This document shows positions 48,561 through 57,937 of a stretch of 64,000 nt of DNA, one piece after another. Location of the stretch: the NCBI RefSeq assembly GCF_036417845.1, contig NC_089978.1, positions 129,610,183 to 129,674,182 of the forward strand. Reading direction: 5' to 3'. The stretch's first letter is position 1; each line of letters starts with the position of its first letter. Under the pieces are notes generated by a model. The model made no database searches. It had not been told where the DNA came from and saw nothing but the letters and a program-made list of their open reading frames with translations. The translations under genes were made by a program, and so were the position numbers. Source of the DNA: Apteryx mantelli (taxonomy: Eukaryota > Chordata > Aves > Apterygiformes > Apterygidae).

Positions 48561-51500
48561 TTTTTCAGGAAGGAATAGAGCTCTAGTGTAAATTTCCAAA
48601 GTACAAAAACATCCTCTAATTTTCCTCTGATGTGAGACCCGGGTACTTACGCAGAAAGGCCCCGTGTATATCCTGGGAGATAATGAGACAAATTTTGGGC
48701 CAGTGAGGTTGAACTGTGTGTGAAGAAGATCTGATAAAGGACTGCAGGAGTTTGACGAGTCAGTAAAAAAGTAGATGTAACAAAGTCCCAACATTTTCAG
48801 TGGGCACAGTTTGATCAAGATTAAGTCAGACACAGTCGCTAAACATCCCTTTGGAGACCATTTGACTTCTTGGATGACTGAACATACAAAGGAGGGAGTA
48901 TGCACCAAGATCTAGGAATTAATAACCTTTACTGGCTTTCAAACAACATACTAAATGAGCAACGTGTTTCAGCAACTTTGCTCTCCCTGTTGGGCTCAGT
49001 TTTAGCCTATTAATTCCCAGTGGTTGCAGGAAATGTTGAAAGATCTTGAGGGCATCACAGTGCCTCAGGCCATGGCTTGGTAACTATTGAGCTTAAAGCA
49101 AGAATGAAAACAACCATGCTGCTCTCTCTTCAACATTAGTGACTAACAGCTAAGCAGGGAGGTCTGGAGCCTGTCATGTGTAATATGGAGATTACCTGAC
49201 AATGTAGGGTTGTTACCTCTTTGTGTTTGGCGTTTCCTGAGGACTCAGTGTTTTGTTTTCTCTATTTTTTTTTTTTTTTAGCTTTCATCCTTAAGAAGGA
49301 AATTTACATCATTTAAAGTTTTTAGGCTGTACTCAGGACTGTTCTTGAACAGAAAGGCCATGCCAGTCTTATCTTTGTGCTGTGGCTAACCTTAACAAAA
49401 CTGGACAGATGAAGTTTGCTTTTCTAACATTACAAAGATTTTTTTTCAATCTTAAAAAGCTATCCAAGGAAATAGTATGCAAAAAGTGGGCTGAGAAAAC
49501 ATAGATCCCTAACTTGAAAAGAACTCTAAAATGAGGAAACTCAGAATTACAGTTCCTAAAGCAGATGAAATTGTATTCTCTTGTATCTATTCTTAACAAT
49601 AGAATCTTTCAATATATGATCATATGATACAGATAAGATTGTCAAACGCTCCATCATTTACTATGGAACGTTGTTCATACTTGAGCTTAGCTTTCATAAC
49701 AAACAGAGAATGAACTTCTTTTTCCTCCTCTCTAGATGAATAAATTAGGGTAGCAAGGCAGAATTACCCTTTGTATTTTGTAGCAGACAATATTCTCCTT
49801 AAAATAAATATTAACTTGACCCCACTGAGATGAACACACGCGAGAAGATCATTAAGATCAGCATACTCGTCTTCTCTGATGTTGGCAGTAAACAAATGCC
49901 TTTTTCCTCCTTTCTCCCTCAAGCTGAAGGAGACCTTTCCACCTCCACTGAGCACTGCATTTCCCCACCATTAGCTGAGTGGGCATAAAGTTCCCTGTTC
50001 CCTTCACTGCAGGTCTCTGTCACCTCCCTTGCTGCTTCCTGCTGCCTTCTTCAGGCTAATGTTTCCCCTGTCTCTGGCCTCTGCTCATGTCAGGATACAC
50101 CAGAAAAACTGGGTGAATTGTGAATACAGGTTGCAGGACAGAGAAAGGGGTTAAACAGGAGTAAAACATGACTGGCTTCTCTAGCATGTTGCACTGGTAG
50201 GTGTGCGTGGTATATGACACTTATATTGTATAATACAGTTTGTGTCAAGTAGTGAGGCTGTGTAACAGACTGGATAGATTAGGCTGCCCCTCTCCAGAAA
50301 GCTTCCTCTTTTTCCTCACCACCAGAATCACTTGGGAAAGGAGCTAATCCCCCAGATTTATACTGTAAGAAAATTCACCATTATTCCTGGAGCTGCTTCT
50401 AAACCTCCAGAAAAACATGCTTCAGATACACAGCTCGGTATCCTGTGGAGCTGAGCTCAGACAGGGCCTTCCTCTGCAAGGCAGTTTTCATGCATGGGGC
50501 AGCAGTTTTGGATTCTCGCCTGCACAGTCCTGGAATCTTAAAATTCCATCTGTGTTTCCTGCCCTCTGGTGTGAATTCCTTTGGCTAGCAGTGGGGTCTT
50601 GGAAAACAGATAACAAATGCTATACTAGGGCATTATGAAGTCTGGGCACAGTGTTGCTCTGTTGATATAGGAGAACTCTTTTTTCAATGCACACTAGCTC
50701 TGATGCTGCTGGAGTGAAGTGGTGATAATCAGAGCTATGGGAATCTTAACTGTGAATTTCCATTTTCCAATACGGATGATTTTATGGACCGAATTGAGCA
50801 CTTTTTATCCTGTAAGAGCTTTGCAGTTTTTACCTGCAGTCCACACAGTTCTGATGCTGGACTGCATCAAAATTGCAGTGGGTACATCTCCCATGTCTAG
50901 CAGAATTTTAGTAAAATAGAAGGGGAACCCTAACAAGATTCTGGCCGTGGTGAGACCAATCTACAAATCAGTTGTCTGCCCAAGCCCTGTGGTCTGCATT
51001 TTGGACTGGGGAGCTCATTCACTTTTATTGATGCACTGAGATTCATATTGTGGGTCCCACTGCAAGGGAACAGCCCGCAGCATGTGCCATGCCTGCCTGA
51101 CAAACTGAAGGATATGGGGTTTCCTCTTTCTGCTTAGTGTGTGTCTTGTGCCATGAAACCAAAGGGCGGGCAGCTGCTTTTTGGAGCCCTAAAGCAGATG
51201 TTAAAAAAGCTCCAGCCTATGTTTCCAAAATAGATGCAGAGATTTTTACTCATGTGGATGTTTACAGTTTTCCTGACCATTTAATTTGTGCTAGATCTTT
51301 GCTGTTCTAACTCCTTCACTTACAGCTCTGGACAAATCAAGGGATCCTGCCAGTTCACTGCACCACCTCACACTTACTCAATGCAAGCACCTCCCCTTTG
51401 TCCTTTAACCTTTTCTGTGGTTTGTGGAGCCTGCTGCTGTGATCCTGGTCAAGGAGTGGTGTCGTCACCATATGGCTGTGCATGAAGCACTGCCATGGTT

Positions 51501-53356
51501 AGAAATTCTTAATGACATTTCCTTAAGGCTGAAGGTGAGAGCAGATCTGATCCACTGGAAGCTCTTTATCCCTGGAAACTTCACCCTGTAGTGGACAGTG
51601 CAGTGCCAAGTAAGGCAGAGGAAGGCCTTCTCCAGCTCTGTCTTTTCCTCTCATCCATTTCCTGGCAGGGACAAGGAGACCTCATGTACCTCCCCCCATG
51701 CAGATTTGTTTGACTCAACTCAGCTATTGTGGTGGAGAGAAGGAAGAGTTTGATCAGCCGAGGGGACAGGAAGGAGGGAGGCTGCCCTGCCTCAGCTCAC
51801 CCACCTCCCCAGTGCTGGAGCAGCCAGGTCATCATTCCCAGTCTGGCTTGAAGGAGGCGGGGTTGTGGGCAGGTCCAGAGCAGCACCAGATGGTCCAAAG
51901 AGGGCTCAGGAAATTGTGAATCACAGCATAATACTGTCACGTCATCATGCTGGTATCACATTCAGCACTGCAGTGTTAGGGTGATGGCAGTATATCAGTG
52001 AAGAAGCCAGAAGGAGAGTGAAACAGTACTGGGATGGACTTTTCTCCTCCCCGCATGCCCTGAAGTTAGTGTGCAGGACTCACACCTCAACATTTGTCTC
52101 TGTTCCAGTCCCATCACTCCCTGCAGTGTGGAGTGGTATAGACATTCCCCATGTGGGGCTGTAGGGTGGCCAGCTTGGCTACTTACAGCAACTTAGCCAT
52201 GGCAGCACATGACTTGGAGTAAATGATGGAGCCAGCCTGAGAAGCAGGATCAATTGGCCCATGCAGAGCTCCTGGTTGCCACTGAATCTTGATAAAAGCT
52301 TGGTTTGCTGAGTCTATGCTACAGGGGAAGGGACTGCTGCATAGACCTAACAGCACAGATCACAGGACCCCTGGAGAAAAAGGAAGGGGCCTCCTGGGTC
52401 ATTTTGTCTTATATTTGGTTTGGGTTGTAAAGTATCACATTCCTCCATGGTAGAGTATAACTACACCAAGAATAATAGCTGAGAGGCTGGCTGCTTTCTG
52501 TGATGACATTTTTCTTCTTGACAGACAAGCAGATGAGATTTCATTTTATTGGGGAGTTACGGTTTTCAGCGCTAAGCTGTGCTGGGATTTAACTGTTGCT
52601 TGTGTTTGCGTTTTTGATGATTTTGAAGCTTAACAATAATTAACACTGACCTGGGGGATGAAAGACCATTCTTTGTGCATGTTAAAATCTTTCTACCCTT
52701 GCTTCCACCCAATTTGCATATGCCACACAAGTTATAGAAAACACATTTTTTCCAAGAATGATAAAACATAGGGAAACTATTGAGGCCATTTCTTATTATG
52801 TTTCCTATTGTAAAGTCAGGTGTCTTCAGTGCTGTGAGCCCAGCTGTGCAGGCATGAGAAGAAAAGAGGAAATCACAGGGAATAAATGTAGAGCACCTGT
52901 GAAAGTCTCTGACTAGCATGATGGCAACAGGTGCTAATGCCATGTGTGTTCAGTGTTGCAGAGGATAAGCAACCAAGCAGTCATTAAAAGCACTGAATGA
53001 ATTAAGGCATTCCTGGACTGGCATTTTCTGAAGCCCTCTCTGCAAGAGTAAGTGGCATTGTGGTTCTTGAAAATCATGTTTTTCAAGCCACTTATTTCAA
53101 CTTATTGTGTATGGACAGTCTTACATCAAAATAAAGCAGGCTGTCTTTCTTTTTCTTTCTCTCTTTCAAAAAATTTGGGATTAAGTTAAATCCAAGGTAA
53201 ACTGAAGTAAGTCATCTGCATACTGAAATATGGGCATTCCTCCAGGGAGGTTCATGAGTGTATCTAAATCAGTTTAAAAAAATGAGTTTGGTCACATTGC
53301 AGCACTGCACTATTTTGCTTCAATAAGGCATAGATGAATGAAAGTGAGGCCACATG
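48561..53356. other. Unique non-coding interval
   Basis: No gene is recognised. 48561-48900 may carry the decayed 3' part of the RT-bearing element. A T15 run is at 49265-49279. An 8-bp perfect inverted repeat (GTCTATGC...GCATAGAC, 19-nt loop) is at 52312-52346. Confidence 0.45.
49265..49279. repeat. Poly-T run (T15)
   Basis: Fifteen uninterrupted T. No SINE or processed transcript is recognisable on its left (which would be the body of a minus-strand A-tailed insertion). Confidence 0.9.
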
Positions 53357-53450
53357 AGACCAGATTTGCAAAGCTATTTAGGTGTCTAAAAATGCAACTG
53401 AGCCTGCAGTGGAATTTTCAGGAATGCCTCTTCAAATGAGGATCCTGAAA
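53357..53450 (-). repeat. Ancient reptile interspersed repeat relic (TTTAGG-type), copy 1
   Basis: CAGATTTGCAAAGCTATTTA, GGTGTCTAAAAATGCAACTG, AGTGGAATTTTCAGGAATGC follow the order of an abundant turtle/crocodilian repeat (TTTTAAAGGTATTTAGGC, GCCTAAAGATGCAGATAGG, TAGTGGGATTTTCAAAAGC). A second relic of the same type lies 1.3 kb downstream. The class of the parent element is not assigned. Confidence 0.55.
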
Positions 53451-54379
53451 AATCTTTATAAAATTGGCTTTTTTCCCTTCAGCATGAAAATTGGCTAACA
53501 AAAGGCAAGGCTACCACTGTATGTGGAACATATGAATAAGGAGAAAACCCAATCTATCTCCCAATGAAAGCAAGTCACTCAATTCAGTACTGTTTTTACT
53601 GAAGCTTTAAATATCCCTAGTAAAGGGATTTACACAGTACTTCTCTTGAAGAAACGCCTCTTCAGTTTAGCATGCTTACCACTGGGACGGCTCTTCCAGG
53701 CAAACTAACTTAGTCTTTCTTGGTTTCATTTAATTTACTCTGACCAGGGAATCAGCCTGATTACAGTCCTAGAAGCTGGTTCAAACTTTTTGGTTCTCCA
53801 AACCAGAACTGAATCTGAGCTTTTACTGTTGAACTTGAAACAGCAGCTGAACTGAAAACACCTTTTCCTTGAACCAGCATGGACCCTGAACTGCTAGGGT
53901 AACTTCAGGCACTGCTGATTCTTGCAGCAGAACCAAACAGGGAAAAAGGACTGGTCTGGGTCCCTCAGTCCACACAGTGTATTTTGTAGCAATCACTAAA
54001 ATGTATCATTAGTTTGTAATAATCTGAACCCTTTGAAAATGAAAACATGGCTTTGAATTAACGGAGTAATCTTAATAATTACTTTACATGAACCATACCC
54101 TCCTTCACAGAGAAGGAACATGCAGCATACAGCAAGCAGCAGGTTGTATGTGACTTCAGATAATTCTTCTCCCTTCTTGAGGCTTATGGCTTTCAAAAAT
54201 ACCACACTTCTCCACCTCCTTAGCTTAGTCAAGTCTCGCAGATGAAGCTTTTAAAATCTGTGTTCATTGGTCACCCCCAACTGCCAGCCCCTTCCCCAGC
54301 TCCCCCATTCGTGTTGTTCTTTGGAGCTGTTCTTCCTTTTATGTGTGTATATTCAAAAGCCAAGGTCAAAAGGGCCTTT
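53451..54379. other. Unique non-coding sequence
   Basis: No gene is recognised. Nothing beyond short unrelated frames. Confidence 0.5.
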
Positions 54380-54460
54380 CAGGGCATGTCTACACTGCGT
54401 GATGCAGTGTTATCCAGAAACTGTGAAGGAGAGCTGAATGAGCCAGCATAGGCAGTGCAG
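54380..54460. repeat. hAT-like repeat edge
   Basis: CAGGGCATGTCTACACTGCG is close to the shared start of many sauropsid DNA-transposon repeats (AGGGCATGTCTACACT...). The remainder (GCTGAATGAGCCAGC) is also compatible. Inverted ends and target duplication are not identifiable. Confidence 0.45.
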
Positions 54461-54742
54461 TGCAGAGACAAAAGTGTAATTTGGATAAAAGCATTCCATC
54501 TTGACTTGGTAACATCAAGAAATGGGGATTTACCACTTCTCCTTCCCTTGTGTTTTGCTTCTGAGGTTCATTAATATCTTTGCTGAAGTTTGTGCCTCTG
54601 GTTTCTCACTCAGATTTCTAATTCCCTTTGGCCCTTTCACTGCAGGACTCTTCCTTCTTTCCTTCTGCATTGTTATCAGGTAATTTCCCTACAGGTTGAA
54701 GTGATGACATAGCCAAAATGGCAGAGCAAGGGACTTTGGTGT

Positions 54743-54866
54743 ATGATTTTCAAAAGTATTTAACTGGCTTAAGAATTTAAAATCCACCTTTTAAAACTAC
54801 TTAAAGGGTCCTGATTTGAAGGAAAAGGGTGTTAGGACCTGAAATATGCTTAAAATTTGGGTCTTA
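54743..54866 (+). repeat. Ancient reptile interspersed repeat relic (TTTTCAAAAGT-type), copy 2
   Basis: ATGATTTTCAAAAGTATTTA, ACTGGCTTAAGAATTTAAAA, CTTTTAAAACTACTTAAAGG follow the common reptile string GATTTTCAAAAGTGCTTAAC, TGACTTAGGAGC, TTTTCAAAAGTGACTTAGG. It is probably the same family as the relic at 53357. Confidence 0.55.
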
Positions 54867-54970
54867 GCATATGGCTGTTATATGTGAGAAGTAATTCAGA
54901 GGAAACTCAGAGGTGACTTTGTGGTGGACTGACCCCTCACCACTAACTCCACACGCATTGAGAACCTGCC

Positions 54971-55015
54971 AAGGGCTTGTCTATGTGACAAAAGTGATTT
55001 GCAATATGCTAGAAC
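54971..55015. repeat. hAT-like repeat edge
   Basis: AAGGGCTTGTCTATGTGACA then AAAGTGATTTGCA resembles the start of sauropsid hAT-type repeats (AGGGCTTGTCTACAC...GCA). It is the second such edge within 600 bp, so it may be a fragment of the same or a nested insertion. Confidence 0.4.
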
Positions 55016-55828
55016 AGAGTGCCCATGACAGTGGACATCAAGAGGGGTTATAGTTTGGATCTGACTTAAGGTGGTGAGCAACCACCCCAGGTGTGCACAG
55101 GAAGTTGGCTTGACCATAGCTGGCTGCACCAACGCAGTTGTTCTGCTGCCAGCTTGCTCTGTCTCCAGGTGGGCATCTGGGAAAGATGGGGGCTGGGCAG
55201 GCTTTCCTTGCCAGGACTCCCTTACAGCACAGAGGATCTCTAAAAAGGCCTTGTCAGTGGGAGGAAAACAAGCTTCTAAAGCACTTCTGAAGCATGATTC
55301 ATCTGACCTAGTTTAGGCTCCTGCTTTAGGATGATCTGAATCACACCCTAGAATTTCCCATTTCTCTTCATTGACATCAAAGGGAGTCCATGGTGATGCT
55401 CTCAGACAGAGACACGTGCATTTGGCCAGACAAGTCCCACCTCCCAAGGCCACACAGAGCAGTTGTGTAGGTTAGCAAGTGCACACAAGCTCATGACACA
55501 TTTACTTTCTCATGGAGATGAGTCCCCAACCACTTCTGAAGCTGGGGCAGAGGCTCCTAAGTCCCATAGGCATATTCCAAAGTACCATTGCACTGCTGCT
55601 CTGCTCCTCAGCACCTTGGCGTGGTGTTGCCAGTAGCGGTGTGTGCCACATAAACACCCTTCTCTAACTTGAGATCCATTGCTTTCTGCTGCTCCATTTC
55701 TTAGCTATCTTCTTTTATGATTGCATAGTGTACCTTCTTTTTCTCTGCATGTGTTTTCAAAATCTAATTTTGTTATTTAATCCTTTGGTCTTTGTATATT
55801 ATTTCTGTGTCAGCTGATGTTTGCAAGT
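55016..55828. other. Unique non-coding sequence
   Basis: No gene or RNA is recognised. Confidence 0.5.
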
Positions 55829-55948
55829 CTTCCCAGTTTAGTATCTTCTCTGAATATCATTATCATGCCATTATTTCCCTTTTCTAGGCTGTATAACCAG
55901 AACTAACACTGATACCTGTTCTATCCTACAAGGCACTTCCCTTAAACT
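55829..55948 (-). mobile_element. CR1-like relic
   Basis: CAGTTTAGTATCTTCTCTGA, CATTATCATGCCATTATTTC, CCTTTTCTAGGCTGTATAAC, ACTAACACTGATACCTGTTC track the CR1 stretch CAGTTTGGTATCATCTGCAA, TTCATTATCAT, CCCTTTTCTAGATCATTTAT, ACTGGTCCTAGTAC. As written, this is the reverse complement of CR1 sense. Confidence 0.5.
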
Positions 55949-57180
55949 ACACACAGATTTAGATAGCTAGATACATTTTGTTTGAAATGCTGTTTACTTT
56001 CCTTTTAAAAAATACAGGGTACTGGGAACTGCAATGATGTCATAGCAACTGAATATGATTATGTAGAGTCTGCGCTGAGGGGTATCCAGAAACTATACCT
56101 ATATATGCATGTGTTTATTTGTATAAATGTGTGTGTGTGTGAATATTTGTGTTGAATAATGTACTTATATGTATTTAAAGAGCAAAGGCCTTGATAATAG
56201 TCTAAGACAAAATTCTTCTCTTTCTTGGGCTATTTTTCATTAAAAATAAATTAGAGGTAACTCCATGGTGTAGCAGAGAAGATGATGTCATGATATTAGT
56301 GCTATAACAGAGAACAGAATCTGGTTCTTTCAAAATAAGATAAGCTAAATTTGAATTTTGGTAGAGGAAATCCTGAGAATCCAGAAATCCTTTTATATTT
56401 TTAACATGCTCAGCATTGTCATACTGTGGTTTAAATGTTGTCTGGAATATTTTTTCACGGTGACAGATATAGCTATCCTGCTCATATATATTCTGAGAAA
56501 ACACAGTGTTATAACTTTCAAGACATATGTGCTTGGGGGTGTGTGTGTGCATGTTAATGTTCACTCAGACTTCTGCATTGCCATGATCTTCTATGCATGC
56601 AAACCCGTATTTTTTTCCCACGTGTGCATGGGGGGTGGTTCTGTGTGTGAACATGCACATCTTCCTTATAATAGTTTACAGAAATTTGAATAGTTTACAG
56701 AATTTTGAAGATCATAAGATCAATAGACCTAGAAATTACTTAGGCATAGAAATTACTTTAGAAATATATAGAAGGAAAAGGGATGATTTCTATAGATTGT
56801 TTTTAAGCAGAATATTTTAAAAAACTCTTGTTACAGAAGTATCATTTTCTGTGTCTACAGGAAGTCTACTGGATGGACTTGGGGAATAACAGAGAAAGTT
56901 GCCCGTTCTGGTCTGTTCTGCAGGACATTGCCACACGGGGTATGTGTGTGCACACGTGAAGGAGGCAGCATGTGCATGTATGTTTGCTGGTATGCTGGTG
57001 AGGGGGAGGGGGATTTTTAACAGCCATTTTAACATATTTTCCAATTTCCCTTCAGCTCACAGCTCCCACCTACAGTACGTCACCTGTGCATGAAACATAC
57101 TGCATGCCATGGCAATAACCCTGCTCCCTCTTCTCCCCTCCATCCCCACCCCACCTCACGCTTTCTTAACATATAAATCC
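55949..57180. other. AT-rich unique sequence with small duplications
   Basis: No gene is recognised. Short TG runs (about 56128-56141) and two small tandem duplications (56671-56709 and 56730-56762) are present. A CRE-like TACGTCA is at 57076-57082, and a near-palindromic ATGCCATGGCAAT (RFX-like half) at about 57104-57116. Confidence 0.45.
56671..56762. repeat. Two neighbouring small tandem duplications
   Basis: ATAGTTTACAGAAATTTGA is followed at once by a near copy (ATAGTTTACAGAATTTTGA). Thirty bases on, AGAAATTACTTAGGCAT is followed by AGAAATTACTTTAG. Two independent slippage events so close together suggest a locally slippage-prone AT tract. Confidence 0.75.
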
Positions 57181-57420
57181 CACTTCTGGCGGTGGCTGGG
57201 TGGGTGCTCGTGGCTTTGGCTGCTCCAGTGGGCATAGGGCTGGGGGCTCCCCACCAGATGTACGCCCTTGCTGGGCCCCGTCTTGCCCCAACACACCTCA
57301 GCCCACCCCCGCCGCATTCTGCAGTGTCCCCTTTCCTGTGTAGTCTCCGTACAGTGGGAAAGTCGTTGGGTAATTGGGTCCAGATTGGAGATTTTAATTA
57401 TTCATGAGGCTGGCAAGGGA
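57181..57420. promoter_or_regulatory. GC-rich to homeodomain-rich candidate regulatory block
   Basis: A moderately CpG-containing GC-rich stretch (57190-57340) is followed by TTGGGTAATTGGGTCC and GAGATTTTAATTATTCATGA (57368-57407), with TAATT homeodomain cores and an octamer-like ATTCATGA. It lies directly upstream of the G-rich tract, as is common for promoters or enhancers of neural genes. No transcript can be confirmed. Confidence 0.3.
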
Positions 57421-57423
57421 CTT

Positions 57424-57466
57424 GGGGGGGGGCTGCTGGGGCTGCGGTGGGGGTGGGGTGGGGAGG
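57424..57466 (+). other. G-quadruplex-capable tract
   Basis: G8, G3, then GGGGG, GGGG, GGGG runs with short loops meet the G4 pattern several times over on the plus strand. Confidence 0.75.
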
Positions 57467-57496
57467 TGACTAGTGAGGGAGAGCTGGTGAACAATT

Positions 57497-57538
57497 CGGG
57501 GAAGGAGAGGGAGAGAGGGAGGGAGGGAGGGAGAGACA
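57497..57538. repeat. (GGGA)n / GA purine tract
   Basis: An uninterrupted purine stretch of GGGA, GAGA and GGAG units. Confidence 0.9.
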
Positions 57539-57597
57539 GCGTGTGCATGTGTGATGAGCAATAGCTGTGGACCTTACAGTTGCTGCTAACTGCCCTG

Positions 57598-57760
57598 GTG
57601 TGTGTGTGTGTGTGCGCGTGTGCGTGTGTGTATATGTGTGTGTGAGAGAGAGAGAGAGGGAGGGAGGGAGGGAGGGAGTGGAGAGGGTGGGGGGGAGAGA
57701 TAAGAGAGAGAAGAGGAAAAGGAGAGAGGAGAAGGAAGGAAGAAGAAGGAAGGAAGGGGA
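57598..57760. repeat. Compound (TG)n-(CG/TG)-(GA)n-(GGGA)n-(GGAA)n microsatellite
   Basis: About 45 bp of alternating TG with CG and TA interruptions (Z-DNA-prone) passes directly into about 115 bp that is almost purely purine on the plus strand (H-DNA/triplex-prone). The 180-codon minus-strand frame covering this (serine/leucine/proline/histidine-threonine repeats) is a product of the repeat and is not a gene. Confidence 0.92.
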
Positions 57761-57890
57761 CAATACGATCATGCTGTGCTGTATGAGAAGAACAAAACAG
57801 GTAGAGCTGAAGATTTTTATATTTCTTTCGGCTGAGAAATCTCCCAGGCTGTTGGGTGTCTGTGGGGTGTGTGTCTGCCTGAGTGTGTGA

Positions 57891-57937
57891 GGAGTAGGGG
57901 TAGGGGTGGGGGTAAAGGTAGGGGTAGGGGGGAGGAA
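57891..57937 (+). repeat. (TAGGGG)n-like G-rich repeat
   Basis: Six TAGGGG/TGGGGG/TAAAGG-type units in succession. The unit is one base different from the vertebrate telomere repeat TTAGGG and has strong G4 potential. Confidence 0.85.
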
